Shown here piece after piece: positions 31,884 through 44,585 of a stretch of DNA of 64,000 bases. Made by a program: the position numbers and the translations under genes. The notes under the pieces were generated by a model. The model was not told where the DNA came from, made no database searches, and saw only the letters and a list, made by a program, of their open reading frames with translations. The DNA is from Stenogyne calaminthoides (lineage: Eukaryota > Streptophyta > Magnoliopsida > Lamiales > Lamiaceae): positions 5,914,406-5,978,405 of the forward strand of contig JBBCBC010000027.1 in the NCBI GenBank assembly GCA_037126765.1, read 5' to 3'. The first letter of the stretch is position 1. Every line of letters starts with the position of its first letter.

Positions 31884-33025
31884 ACCTTTTAATTTTATTC
31901 GTTTGAGAGGTTATGAACAAATTTTAACGTTTGTGATATTTTTAGAGTTTTTGTGGTTTAATAATTTTATTTCATTTTGAAATTGGTCTGATTGTTTTGA
32001 TTTTTTTATTTTGGTCTTATAAGTTTTATTAAATAATAGATCAAGAGAGCACAAGGAGTACATATTTATTAGAAATGGAAATTTAATCAATGAGTCACTT
32101 ATCCCAATGGTAATTGTACGTACATAACAACACACATATTTATTACTATTAGAGATAAAAATTTAATCAATGAGTCACTTAAGTCAATGATAATTGCATG
32201 CACATAACAACGAGAGTGTCGAGTTAAGACTCCTAGTTCTCCTAAATTCAGTTTGGCTGAGAATTTAATAAATGAGTCACTGCTTTTTATAATTTTGCCA
32301 TTTAAGATAAAAAAAAAAAATACAGACGTGCACATAGGAGTGAGAGGTGCCGAGTTTGTCACCTAGTTCTTTCGAATTGTGTTGCTTTTTTTTTTCGTCA
32401 TTTAAGATTAAAAGAATACAAAATATGTATGTTACATATTTATTTGAAATGAGAATTTAATGAATGAGTTACTTAGCCCAACTGAAATTATGGTGCTCAT
32501 AGGGGCGAGAGTTGTTAAGCTCGACACCCAATTCTAGCGAATTCCTTTTTACTTTTTAGATTAAAAAAATAGAAAAAATATATGATACATATTCATTAGA
32601 AATAAAAATTTAATGAATGAGTCACTTAACCCAACGTATATTTTAGTGTACATACGGGCGAGAAGTGTCGAGTATGACACCCAATTCAAGCGAATTTTTT
32701 TGACACTTTATAAATTTATAATTTTAGTTTAGACGAGGGCAGTTCGAGAAGTGTCGAGTATGCACCCAATTCAAGCGAATTTTTTTGACACTTTATAAAT
32801 TTATAATTTTAGTTTAGACGAGGGCAGTTCTGCCCTCGCTAATACCGAGGGTGAATTTGCTTTAACATCGAGGGTTTATATTTTATAATTTTGATTTAGC
32901 GAGGTGAGTTTTGCCCTAACTAATACCGAAGGCGTGTTTGCCCTCGCTAATACCCCTATAGTCGCGATACACTGCATGTCTCCTCCATTCGACTAAATGC
33001 CAACAAAAATGGTTGGAAGAGTGTT
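31884..33025. repeat. Spacer after A2
   Basis: Repeats 17804-18949 with the diverged TGAGTCACTT and GTGTCGAG..GACACCC motifs and the CCCTCG/CGAGGG palindromes. The copies of the last part here (GACGAGGGCAGTTCTGCCCTC) are cleaner than in U1. No gene. Confidence 0.6.
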
Positions 33026-33371
33026 GGGGAAAATATTTTTGTAGGACAGTAACTTAAGGGGATTGGGTTTTAAGGGTATTAATTTTATGGACTTGAAAAT
33101 GTAGGAAAATATATTTTGAAATATGTAAATATAGAACAATATGTTTTAAAAATTGTAAATGTAGGACAATCGAGCACGAATAAACCAAATTGGTCTGAAA
33201 TGTCATGTGAGATATGGGGTATTCCGGCTCGATTGTCATATATTTACAGATTTTAAAATATATTGTCCTATATATATTTACATATTGCAAAACATATTGT
33301 CCAACATTTCCAAATCTGTAAAATTAAAACACAATCCTCCAAAGTTATTCTCCTAAAAAAATATTATTCCC
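33026..33371. mobile_element. M-family MITE, complete copy
   Basis: About 346 bp, near-palindromic along its length. The 45-base termini pair well (GGGAAAATATTTTTGTAGG on the left against CCTAAAAAAATATTATTCCC on the right). Flanks AAGAGTGTT and AAGAGTATT look like a 9-base target duplication with one mismatch, which suggests a Mutator-type origin. Confidence 0.75.
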
Positions 33372-34636
33372 AAGAGTATTCATCTGCATAGCAATTAAAT
33401 GATCGTCTTTCATTTTTTATTATACTTTACGGCTACAAAGAAAAATACAATCAGGGTAGTTTATTTACCTTGAATTGAATGAAACATGTACAATGGCGAA
33501 TATTTAAACAGGCTTTATCCGGCAAAACCCTTCATTATCATCGTATTTTATTATTTCAAATATATGTAAATTTTAATTATTAATATTAGTTCATATTTTA
33601 AATTTACTACGAAAGGGAAATAAAATTATTAATTTATTCATAATCCTTAGCATTAGTATTCGACAAAAATCATATCATACAATCTCATGCATAAAACAGG
33701 ATAAAACTTACACAAATCACACCCACACTCTTAAAATGTTTAGAGTAACACTTATATGAACCAGATTCACACATGAACTCTATCACTGTTATGTGTAAAA
33801 ACTATCACTGTTATGCACAAAACCTTCACTGTTTAAAAATATAAAGCATTTTCTAAACAGTGATTGTTTTTGTTCATAACAGTGATAGTTTTTATACATA
33901 ACAGTGAGAGTTTTTGTATGTAACAATGATACTTAAATAATTGAGTTCATAGCATGAATCAGGTCTATACAAGTTTTTGTCAAATGTTAAAGCGTCAATG
34001 CCCAACTTATACACTGTCTCACCGTGAAACAGTCTCATGCAAAAGTGTGTCTTAGTATTTTACTTGAAATTTTTAGATAATCATTAATTTTATATATCTA
34101 TGATATTGGATATTGATATCTTTTACATAATTATTAAGATATATTATTGTACGCTTATCTCTATATATCTATTAAATATAAATATTAAATTTAAAAAAAA
34201 ATGACACATAAACATGATAGTAAATGAATAAATATATAGAATGATAATTTTTTTTCTCAAAATCTAAAAAAAAAAAGGATGTGTGAGAGGTTATTTTAGA
34301 ACAAAAACAAATAAATCAAAATACAAAGTTTTGACCCGATAAATCGGTCCGATCCACTTTGTGTTTTAATATTCGGATTGTTTTTAAATCCAATCCAAAA
34401 TTATTAGAATTAAAAAAGTTCAGGTGGCATATCGATATAAAAAAAAATTACACATGTGACCAATTTCAAAACTTTTGAAAACTTATACCAAAATTAAAAA
34501 GTCAAAACAAATGATACAAAATTACAAAAAAAAAACTTGTAATAGCCGGTAAGAAAACACCCCCTGGTATTGAAAACTTTAATAGCCGGGTAAGATTCAA
34601 AAGTAGAAAGCCCAACAAACAACTTCATTTTTCTTT
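33372..34636. other. 5' flank of P1 (U3), no gene seen
   Basis: Homologous to 60-1216, but keeps the complete hairpin MITE at about 33755-33966. Confidence 0.5.
33755..33966. mobile_element. Hairpin MITE with ATAACAGTGATAG motifs
   Basis: Arms of about 90-100 bases: CTATCACTGTTATG on the left pairs with CATAACAGTGATAG on the right, and the outer part GATTCACACATGAACTC pairs with GAGTTCATAGCATGAATC. The short motif is itself repeated in each arm. Complete in U3 and U4 (46725-46932), left arm lost in U1. Confidence 0.6.
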
Positions 34637-34824
34637 TATAAATATCCCCACAAGGCAGAAAGTTCGTATCTTTCAAACAAACTACTTTTCTCTCGCCCCA
34701 ATCATGATGGCGGGTTTCAGTCTCTGCAAATATGATGGCGGGTCTTTCGGTTCTTATTGTCGACGGCGATAGTTCCTATCTGAAGAATCTTGAAACTATT
34801 CTTAAGAAATACAATTCCAATTGA
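34637..34824 (+). pseudogene. P1 (U3) TATA box and exon 1
   Basis: TATAAATA at 34637-34644, start codon at 34732, and the same early TGA (34822-34824) as in U1. Nothing of P1 beyond intron 1 remains in this unit. Confidence 0.7.
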
Positions 34825-35040
34825 TTTGTAAGAATGAACTTTCTTGGAAAATATTCTTGAATTAAAGAGATTCTTAAGAAATACAATTGCAACTGATTTG
34901 AATGAATGAATGAATTTTCTTGGAAAATAGTCTTGAAACAGATTCTTAAGAAATACAATTGCACTTCATTTGAGTGAATCATTTTTTTTTTCGGAAAATA
35001 TTCTTGAAACAGATTCTTAAGAAATACAATTACGAGTTCA
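34798..35040. repeat. Exon-derived minisatellite (U3)
   Basis: Same 71-72-base array as 1378-1620. Confidence 0.8.
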
Positions 35041-35728
35041 ACCCCTCCTACTAACGCAGGAGTTTATTTTTCTTTTGGCTGCATGTGTAACTTATAATCC
35101 TGTTTTGCAAGTCTAGGTCTTGGAAATAATGTTTTTTTAGAACAGTAGCTTACGGCGTTGTGTTACGAATAATGTTGCCTACATGTTACGAATACTGTTG
35201 GAACTGATTTGAATGAAAAAATAAATCGAAATATTTTTGAAAAGGGTCGTGGATTAATCCCTTGCACTCGAGTTTATTTTTCTTTCATAGACTCTCCTGT
35301 GAAATTTATTCATACTATAAAATTGATTTTATTACATATATCATTATAAAAAAATAGTGCATTACCTACGAAATTTTTCAATATTTTTTTAATATGCTTA
35401 AGAAATTCCCAACTAAAATAATTCCGTTAGTAAGGCTTGGCTATAACTTGCCTACAAATTTTTTTAATATAATTGCATTTGGAAATGTAAATTGCCTAGG
35501 AAATTATTTGTGTGGGTAAGCTTACCTATGAAAATTACAAATGTGTAGGTATATTGCTCGTAGGTAATTTGTTTACCCAGCGAATTATTTATATATGTAT
35601 TTTTTTTCAAAGATTATTCTAAAGATTTGTAAGAAAATCCTAGGCAATTCTCCCTTTTTAAGGATCAAATTATTTTTCGTAGGCAATTCTTCATTTTCTT
35701 GTAGTTTATAAACTGAAATCATTACTCA
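35041..35728. other. P1 intron 1 (U3), truncated
   Basis: Matches 1621-2306 of U1 including the CACTA-like remnant, then breaks after ATTACTCATA, where the long-LTR element fragment begins. Confidence 0.6.
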
Positions 35729-38080
35729 TAAATCAAGCAAAGCAGAAAATAAACACATTGGGCACATATTATCCAACTGTCATGGTTTGATTTTTCTTGG
35801 CTTGATCTTGAAGAAACACCGTCTTGAATTTCTCCCACTCGTTCGTCTCGAAAAGAATTCCGTCTCGGAACGCCACGCCAAGCAGCTCGCAGCCGAAATG
35901 CACGCCCGCATCCGGCTGGTCACTTAACCTAGCGATCGCGCCCGTGCGCTAGGCCCGTTCGACTAGTGACGTCCGCGTCGCGCGCGTGCCTCCCTTGGCA
36001 CGTTTCGCGCGACGCACGTCGCCCACGTATGGTTCCGGATCCGTTTTAACTCCTCGTCTCCGTCTTCATCTTCGATCAAGTTACAATTTATTTAACAAAA
36101 AATAAATACACCTTAAATCTAGACTAGTCTATTACATTGAACAAATCAAATAGCCTAATCTACTCGTGGATTTTGTCACGAGAAAAACAAATCCGAACGA
36201 GTCGAATTAAAAAATATTCATTCATACGCATGAAAATTAAACACATTAAATACCATGACAATTGGATACCTGCAAAACAGATCTAGCAATTCTACAATCC
36301 AATTTCAATTTAATGTCCAACATAATTAAAATAACAATTTAAAAGTCAGAGCTCGAAACTTGAGTTCTGATACCAGTTGTTGGGAAAATAGGAGTGCCCG
36401 GAACTATTCGAGATGATTTTAAATACATATTTAAATTAATCAATTAATTACTAGCATGAATTAATCCTAAATCAATTCAACATAATAATTAATAAGCGAA
36501 TAAACAACATGCGTACACGTAATCCACGTAAATCCTAATCATGCGGAATCTAGGAGTTACGAGCCTCTTGTAGAGACAACTGATGAGACGATGGATCAAC
36601 CCAAAGAGCCTTCCCAAATATGTCCCAAGTCCACGAACGCAATTCGGTGGGAGGATTCTCACGAACGATTTTAATAAGGGAGAAAACCAAAAATATTTTG
36701 CCACCACCTTTGTGGATTTCTAATATTTCCAACACATGGAATTGCAGTTGTGAATGAAAAATTCATCCCCTATATATAGGGAAGGGGTGGCCGATTTTTT
36801 TGAGGAAAAAATAAGGGGAGAAATTTTTTTTCTTGATCTTCAAGAATTCTTGAATATATCTCCTATATTCTTTTCTCCTTAATTAAATTTTTCCATAAAA
36901 ATCTTATTCCCCTTTTATCCCAAATTTTCAAAAATTACAAGGAAGAAAGAGTCAAGATTTGACTTCTTGGATTTATGGCATAATTATGTATTCCAAGAAT
37001 ACTTATCTCTTTCCATAAAATCTTTTCAAGAAAATCAAGAAAATCTTTCTCTTCCTTATTCCTACAAATTTCAAAAATTACAAAAATATTAGGCAAGAAT
37101 ATTTTCTTCTCTCTTTCATTAATTGGACTTTTTTTTGGCTATTTGAGGGGCCTTTAGGAGAATTAAGATTGGACCTCCAATGGACTATGAAGCTATAATA
37201 TTGGGCCAAATATTATTCAAAGTCCATTAATAATAATTTATTCCACTATAAATTTAATATTGAACTATTCATCTTAACCCATATTACGACTTTACTATAA
37301 TATGGCTCCCGGTCATTATTTCCCGTGTTTAAGATTATTTTAGTCCATTAATTAATTAAGCCACTGAACAAGCTTTATATTAATTAATATCTTTATCCTT
37401 GGAGTAAAGACAGCTCAACATTATTATCCATACCGGAAATAAATTTCCACTTGCAAGATTTGGTATGATAAAGGTTCTGAGCCCACCAAGGGGACAAATC
37501 AAACAAGACGTACTTGCACACGATTCTCCATATTAAATGTCAGCAATCGTCATGTAATTAATAATATTGCCTAAGATATAAGGTATCGAATCGCAATGAC
37601 TCTCTTCCTATCATAAGTCAAAGCAATAGTTATTAATTTCACATGATCCTATTTAAGGGACGGAGATTAAGAAATAACACACCACTGAGGTCTAATTCTT
37701 GTATATTCAGTACCGAAAAATTTATCCTCCTGTAGGTCCTATTCAGCGCATCCAAATGCACTAGTATAATTTCTTGGTCAAGACAAGCCAATCTGAGCCT
37801 TATACATCAACCTTTAGTGATGGTTTGTTAATTTCCATCTAGGTTGTGAATTTGTACTTAATTACGAGGAGCTGTTAATTTGATCTTCTGTGATCTGGTA
37901 TCACCAAATTAACTACAACGTAATACATACTGACTTATTGAACGGGTTTGCAATAAATATATATAATATTCATTTATATTTAAATGCAACAGTGATTGAT
38001 AATTTTATTTTAGTAAATAAATAAGAAAATTCAGTTTTGTTATACAAAGTAAAAGCATACTTTTCAGTATAACCCCAACA
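35729..38080 (-). mobile_element. Truncated Copia3-family element: leader plus 5' LTR
   Basis: On the minus strand this is an LTR (38080 to 36378, 1,703 bp, TGTTGGG...CCCAACA when read on +), a primer binding site (complement of TTCTGATACCA, 36365-36375) and a leader running to 35729. All coding sequence and the 3' LTR are lost by the deletion. The leader (about 35870-36060) is strongly GC-rich. A TATA-like TATATATAGG lies at about 36771-36780 on the + text. Confidence 0.85.
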
Positions 38081-38981
38081 GGTGGCTAGCGGAGAAGGGT
38101 TGCAGTGCGATATGGCGTACAAAGGCGAGCCAATTCGGGTACGAGGGCTAACAATCACAGCGGAGAAGAGCTGTAATGTGAATTTGGGTACAAGGCATGA
38201 AGTTGGCGTGAAAGGCAAGGCGGCAAGTGGCAAGAGAAAGTGTCATACTTTAATCATCATCAAAGATATTGTCTCATATTTCATTGGTTACAACAAAATA
38301 CACAAGATTATCAAGAATTTCCTAGATTTACATTTTTTTTTTGCGGTTATTTTCTTTTATTTTTGAATATCTTATAGATTTGGTTTGATCTGGTCCTTTA
38401 GGATAGATTTTTGATCCTTTTCCTCTTTAAATAGGTTGAGGACTTTTTTTTTTTTTTTTATGAATCAATTGGCAACTTTGTCAAAACTCAATCGATCTCT
38501 CGGCATCGCTATTTGCATGCATTTATTAATTGCTTTTATTTGTGTTTGGAGATTGCAGTTCTCATCAGACGGGATTTAAATCAAAATGGTCCCGTAACTT
38601 TGCACCTTTATTGAAAATGTCCCGTATATATCACATGTTTCAATTTAGTCCCGTATGTTTTCAATTTGTACCGATTTAGTCCCAAATAAATGCGCTTTTA
38701 TGATAAATTCCCGATTGAAATTAGGTGCTTTTATTTTATACAATTCAGGTGCTTAGTTAATATCTTCAAATATACCAACCAAGGTAAGATAATAATACTA
38801 AATCACTTAAAAAAAAAAACTAGAACAGAGGAGAAAACTATGTTCCTGAGTTTGAACATTAAAACAATTTTTTCAATAGCACGAAGGCAGGTTTAAGCAC
38901 TGAAGAGTGGGATTGCTAGAAAACAAATTATGTGAAATCATAGCAAATCTAAAAGACAGAATTACAGTAACAATTGATAAT
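38081..38981. other. Intergenic DNA with a possible retropepsin-like fragment
   Basis: 38082-38250 reads VASGEGLQCDMAYKGEPIRV and then SCNVNLGT, which vaguely resembles the end of a Ty3/gypsy protease; I give this low weight. From 38196 it matches 9573 onward of U1. TCCCGTA-type motifs recur at 38610-38680. Confidence 0.3.
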
Positions 38982-39236
38982 GGGGATAATTTTTTTTAGG
39001 ACAATAACTTAGGGAGGGTTGTGTTTTAAGGACAATAATTTTATGGGTTTTGAAATACAGGACAATTTGTTTTTAGACAATCAAACTCAAATAAACCCAA
39101 ATCTCATGTGGAATTTCAGCCAGATTTGGGCTTATTTGGACTCGATTGTCCTACATTTATAGATTTTAAAACATATTGTCCTAATTTACATATTTTAAAA
39201 CATTTTTTCCTACATTTCTAAGTCCTTAATTTTATT
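38982..39236. mobile_element. M-family MITE M2 (U3), not interrupted by Copia1
   Basis: Reads through GACAATAATTTTATGGG with a single TAATT, the pre-insertion state of the Copia1 target. The right terminus is missing as in the other M2 copies. Confidence 0.65.
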
Positions 39237-39287
39237 AATTATAATAATTGAAATTCTTGGACGTGAGATTTTTAGATAATCATTGAA

Positions 39288-39365
<78 letters not shown>

Positions 39366-39948
39366 TTTAGATATTAATATAAAAAATTATACAAGTGACA
39401 TATGACCGCCTCGATCACCTGCTGTAGCAAGATTATTGACCAATTTCAATTTTGGGATCATAATCAAAAGTCAATACTTATGGTTACCTGCTACAGTAGG
39501 TAAATTGACAAATTTACAACACCATAATCAAAAGAGTTTTTATACTGCACAAAAATTTAGTCCCTATTGAATATATTAATCCAGGATTTCGTCTCAAGGG
39601 GAACGGAAATTTTCTATTGGGTAAGGGCGGCAAAATTTTAAAATCCAAACTTTCACTTGGTAGGTATTGAAAATAAGAACACGAATAATGATGGTTAGCA
39701 AAAGTTTGCTAAGGAATAAGTATTATTGATATCAATAAAACAATCCAGTTCGTCCAAATAAATACTAACGCAAGAAAATAAAAAGAAAAAATATCCTAAT
39801 AACTAGATATGCTAAATCTATGGATAATAAAATATAAATGAAAACTGATAAACATAAAGACTTGGTAAAACCGGGACAATCTTGCCAATCTTCTTGCCAA
39901 CCGCCAATTTACAAACTCTCGCCATTCACCCCTTCTTATTGGGCTTGG
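39237..39948. other. Upstream DNA of A3 with long (TA)n and empty TRIM site
   Basis: (TA)n at 39291-39362. ATCTATGGATAATAAAAT at about 39817 has one ATAAT (39824-39828), the TRIM target before insertion. No gene. Confidence 0.55.
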
Positions 39949-40163
39949 TGTGATGATAATTAGAATATCACCGTTAATGAGGTGATTGGAAGAATTCCAC
40001 TATAAATAAGGATACAATTACAACAATAATGACCAAGAATTAATGACCAATAATGACCAAGATCTAATCTATTAATTACATATTAATGACCAATAATGAC
40101 CAAGATCTAATCTATTAATTACATATTAATTATCCTTAATATATAAATTAATTATCCTTAATA
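39949..40163 (-). repeat. Copia2 3' LTR
   Basis: 215 bp with an internal tandem duplication of about 43 bp. Ends are TATTAAGG and CACA on the element strand, an unusual TA start. Confidence 0.8.
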
Positions 40164-41381
40164 CCCCCCGCAAGCGTTGCTATGGGTGAAGACAAACGCC
40201 AAGCTTGGATCAAGAAGCTCAAAAGCAGGTCGAGGCAGACTCTTGGTGAAAATAATTTGAAGATGAGATGGAACAAAACGTGTGGAAATCTTCCCAGAGG
40301 ATACTAGTTCACGAACAAAGTGGTAGTCCAGATCAATGTGTTTTGCTCGTTTGTGAGCAACTGGATTCTGACTGATAAAAATAGCACTCTTGTTGTCACA
40401 CAAGAGTTCAGGACGATTGGAGATTTTGACCCGGAGCTCATCGAGAAGATTGGTGAGCCAAACAATTTCCGCCGCTGCATTGGCCATAGCACGGTATTCA
40501 GATTCACAACTCGAGCGAGCCACTGTAGGTTGTTTCTTTGCACTCCAAGAGATGAGATTTCCGCCAAGAAAAATTGAGTAACCGTACGTGGATCGTCTGG
40601 TTTCAATGCAACGGGCCCAATCAGCATCAGAGTACCCAATGACAGCAGACTCTGGATGCCGAGTAAAGGATAAGCCAAAGTGGACTGTACCCTTCACATA
40701 ACGTAAAATCCGCTTAACAGCGTTAAAATGATCATCTGTCGGTGAGTGAAATTGACTAACAACATTCACAGCATACGATAAATCCGGGCGGGTAATAGTC
40801 AAGTACTGAAGGGCCCCGACTAAAGAGCGGTATAAAGTGGGATCGTGGAACGGTGGGCCATCACTTACCAAAACCTCTCCAGCGGGCAAGGGGGTGGAAA
40901 CTGGTTTGGAATCCAATAGTTTTGCCCGTTCCAAAATGTCAGTAGCATACTTGTCTTGACCAACAAAAAGACCATCTGAAGTGTAAGAGACCTCAAGACC
41001 AAGGAAATAGTTAAGACGCCCCAAATCCTTAATAGCAAATTCCTTATGCGTGCGTGCAATGAATGTCTTGAGCATGTCACCATCATTTCCTGTGATAATT
41101 ATATCATCTACGTATAAGAGTAGATAGAGAATAGAAGTACCTCGAACGAGATAGAACAAAGATGAGTCAGATCGACTCTGGCCAAATCCCAAGCTGAAGA
41201 GATATGTACTAAATCGTTGAAACCAAGCAAGAGGGGCTTGTTTCAGACCATACAACGCCTTCTTTAGACGACAAACATGATCAGGAAAGCGTGGATCAAC
41301 AAATCCCGGAGGTTGAGCCATGAAAACCGGTTTGTCAAGAAATCCATTGAGAAATGCATTCTTGACATCTAACCGATGCAA
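40158..41381 (-). pseudogene. Copia2 reverse transcriptase / RNase H
   Basis: A 407-residue open frame that starts inside the reverse transcriptase (LDVKNAFLNGFL) and keeps KALYGLKQAPLAW, the catalytic YVDD in LLYVDDIIITGNDGD, and FAIKDLGRLNYFLGLEV. RNase H follows with YSDADWARCIETRRSTYGYS, ISWSAKKQPTVARSSCESEY and DNKSAIFISQNPVAHKRAKHI. The upstream fingers region is in other frames beyond 41385, so a full enzyme cannot be made from this copy. It is the best preserved reverse transcriptase in the window. Confidence 0.85.
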
Positions 41382-41384
41382 CGA

Positions 41385-42475
41385 TTAATCGAGATTGCAC
41401 AAAGAAGAGCAAGAATAACTCGAACAAAGAGCGGACATTTGACGATCGGGTGAATGTATGATGAAAATCAGCCCCGGGAACTCGAAAGTGAACCCTCGTG
41501 CCACGAGGCCAGCTTTATGACGCTCAATAGTACCATCGGAATGAAACTTGGTCCGAAAACCCACTTCAACCAACAATATTAGACGTGAAGGACAAGGTAC
41601 AAGATCCCACGTATGATTTTGACGAGAGCATCGATCTCTTCCCGCATAAAGGCATAACCATTCCGGGAGATTTGGCAATGGATTTGAAACCTCTAGGTTC
41701 AGAGCTAGCAATCGAGAGGATAGCAAGGCAAAGGCAAGAAAGATCAACCGTAACGAGGCTTGAACACCCCGCAAGACGGGCACGCGTGTCACCATAGGAT
41801 GGACGGGCCCCGCGACCAGGACCGGTGGATCGGGGACAAAGAACAGGAGCGGGTTTCGGGGCGGATCGGCTAGTGGTGCAACGGGGGGGGTTGGGTTAAG
41901 GGCGGCGGTGCGGAGGTGCCAGATCAAGGGGGAGCTGTTCCTCATCATCCAAAGGAATGATGTGAGGACGAGAAACAAAATGGCGATGACGGGGACGGAT
42001 GGATGGCGGCAGAGGCATGGGCACGATGATAGTACCATCCAAAAACTTGAGAAATCCAAATTGGACATCGGTGTTGCGCAGCGAAGTTCTCGTGAGAAAG
42101 GAAAACATAGTTCATCAAATTGAGCATGCCTCGATAAGAAGACCCGAGAAGTAGTTGGATCGAGGCAACAAAATCCCTTATGTGTGCTATTGTACCCAAG
42201 AAAGATGCAAGGCCGACTTTTTGGGTGCCAACTTGTGTTCAAAGATAGTCCTCAAAAAATGGATAAACTCGACAACCGAACGGTTTAAAATTGGCATAGT
42301 TTGGAATTGATCCAAAAAAGAAGCTCAAAGGGAGACTTGTTAGACAAAGATGATGAGGGCGCACGATTAATAACATAAACCGCGAAGTGGGCAAAAAACA
42401 TCAAACCACAACGATCTGAGGAGCATGTGAATGAAATAACATAGAAAGACTGTTTGTAAATAAATATGTCTATGC
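41385..42475 (-). pseudogene. Copia2 integrase C-terminus and reverse transcriptase N-terminus, frameshifted
   Basis: Pieces in different frames: SRPCIFLGYNSTHKGFCCLDP (integrase C-terminal part), a Pro-rich linker, and near the end HSDGTIERHKAGLVARGFTFE, which is the fingers region of the reverse transcriptase (normally G.I.R.KARLVA.GF). Around 41890-41900 a run of G (revcomp C) likely causes one shift. Confidence 0.7.
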
Positions 42476-42955
42476 TTATGTTCGCCCGCCCATTCTGGTT
42501 GAGGAGTGTATGGACGAGAGACGATGAAGAATGCAATGTAGTGACATAAATTCACGGACTCTAGAATTCACAAATTTCGTGCCACCATCACTTTGGAAAA
42601 CCTTGATTTTTTCGAAAATCGAAAAGTGCATAAAAGCATGAAATTTCACCAAAATATCATAAAATTCAGACTTAGCACGAAGGGGATAAATCCAAGAGAA
42701 ACGAGAATGATCATCCACAAAAGCGACATAATATTTAAACCCATCAGACGAAATAACTGGGGCCGGGCCCCACAGATCACAATGGACTAAGTCAAGTACT
42801 GCATCAGCACGTTTTTCATTCAACAGAAAAGGTACACGTTTGCTCTTAGCCAACTGACAAGAGGAACAAAGTGTAGGAGTCGGTAATAAAGAAGTAATAG
42901 ATAATTGGCCTATCTTTTGCAATAAAGAAATAATAGTAAACGGGACATGCCCCAA
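42476..42955 (-). pseudogene. Copia2 integrase core
   Basis: Open for 159 residues: CSSCQLAKSKRVPF (zinc end), LVHCDLWGPAPVIS (first Asp) and KVFQSDGGTKFVN (second Asp). The frame shifts at the segment that should carry the Glu (SSIHSSTRMGGRT, expected SCPHTPQQNG-like), so the catalytic triad is incomplete here. Confidence 0.8.
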
Positions 42956-42967
42956 ACGAAGATGCCA

Positions 42968-43681
42968 TTAATTAAAACTGGCCTTCAAGTCTTTATTCCT
43001 AATTGCTGCAACTAGCGCGGGGACACCCCGATCAAGCAAATATAAACCTTTATCAACCCTTCCCTGAGCCATAATTTTCTTTGTCACCCGGTTCTGAATG
43101 GCAAAGAACTTATCAGAGAACACAACGTCAACAGGGTAATCAGCAGTCAACTTAGAAATAGACAATAAGTTCTTAGTAATATGTGGCACAACCAATACAT
43201 CCAACAATTTAACATCCCCAGATAATTTAGAAGTGCCAATATGCGAAATATTTAAAGTAGAACCATTACCAACAATAACAGAACCGTTACCAGTGTAAGG
43301 CCCGAAGGATTCAAGAGCAGATGTCTGATTTGTCATATGCGCAGAAGCACCAGAGTCCAAATACCAATCAGGAGTGGAATCAGAAATCTGACATGAGTGA
43401 TTAAAGGCCTGAGCAAGATTGGCAGAAGAAGCAGCATTCCGAGCATCAATAAATTGAGGGCATTTTTTTTCATAATGTTCACCGCTGCATATCTGACAAC
43501 GAGGAGTATAGGTACGACGACCCCCGTTTCCACCCTGATTACCCGGTTTGCTACCCGAATTACCACGAAACCCTGTAGACTGCGGACGATTGTTAGAGTG
43601 CTGAAAATTTCGGCCTCTGTTGTTGAACCCCCTGATTGCCAGAAGAGAAACCGGAGTCGCCCTTAGGCTGACCTTGTCCAC
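42968..43681 (-). pseudogene. Copia2 gag C-terminus and protease
   Basis: Gly/Asn/Arg-rich segment, a zinc-knuckle-like CQICSGEHYEKKC with one residue fewer than the usual CX2CX4HX4C spacing, then the aspartic protease motif DWYLDSGASAHMTNQ. It ends with KGLYLLDRGVPALVAA, the start of the GAG-pre-integrase region. Confidence 0.8.
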
Positions 43682-44395
43682 CTAAGGAACGGCCACCACC
43701 TGCACGACCATTGCCCGGGTTTGAAGCCGTGAACGCCGCCGTAGATGGAGAACCACCTTCCATAGCACGCAACATCATCTCAAACTGACGAGCTTGATGA
43801 AGCAAGGTACAAAACACAGGCAATGTGGTTAGCGCCATTCGAGTGTCAGCAAACGAGGCAAATTGAATGCCTAACCCTCGTAAGAACCAATGGCTTTTAT
43901 CAGTTTCATCAATAGGCTACCAATTGCCGAAAGTTGATCACACAAGTTCTTAAATTTCCGGCCATAGTCGTCCACCGAGAGATCACCCTTCCGAAGAGAA
44001 AGCAACTCCTCATGTAGCTGATGGGTGTGAGAAGCGGATGAGTCGGAGAACGCCGCCAGCAGCATCTACCAAGCCAAATGAGAGGTTTGACAATCCAGAA
44101 CCTCCGATGCCGCATCCGGAGTGAGCGACGTGAAGACGATGCTGAGTAATTTCTTGTCTTTCATACGCCACGCAAGAAACGCCGGATTTGGTTGATGGGC
44201 GCCATCAATCGTGATTGTAGGGGATGGGGCCACGACTGATCCATCAAGAAATCCCATTAGGTCGAAGCACTCGGCCATATGAATGACTTGACAATACCAC
44301 ATCAAGTAAGTAGAGGGTTCAAGTTTGATCGGTACCATTGAGAGCATGGTATTGACAGGGAGCGGATCGGTGGTGGAAGAGGATGATGCCGCCAT
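43593..44395 (-). pseudogene. Copia2 gag capsid part, frameshifted
   Basis: The start MAASSSSTTDPLPVNTMLSM is followed by KLEPSTYLMWYCQVIHMAEC. It continues in 43871-44065 (HQLHEELLSLRKGDLSVDDY) and 43593-43838. At least two frameshifts separate the pieces. The motif SVDDYGRKFKNLCDQLSAIG is typical of this class of copia gag. Confidence 0.8.
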
Positions 44396-44585
44396 TGAAA
44401 AACCTGAAGCGTAGGGTTGCCAGAACAGAATATTTGCGAGACAATGATACTGGAGGGGACTTGTCCAGAAATCAGTCGAGGAGTTGGAGGGGACCAGTCC
44501 AACGAAGAGAGCCGGCGAGCGGAAGAGATGATCGGCGGTAGCAGAAAAGTAGGATTAGGATCGTGTTTAGGATCGTGATACCAAG

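Larger units (their letters stand above)
19154..33371 (+). repeat. Tandem array unit U2
   Basis: Direct repeat of 5108-19141 with about 14.05-14.08 kb offset, including Copia1 and the TRIM at the same sites. It lacks P1 entirely. It ends with a complete M MITE (33026-33371). Confidence 0.85.

Noticed and set aside
38082..38366. 94-residue ORF as a host gene
   Set aside because: It starts at a retrotransposon LTR edge, runs into AT-rich repeat DNA, and at best resembles a protease fragment of a gypsy element.
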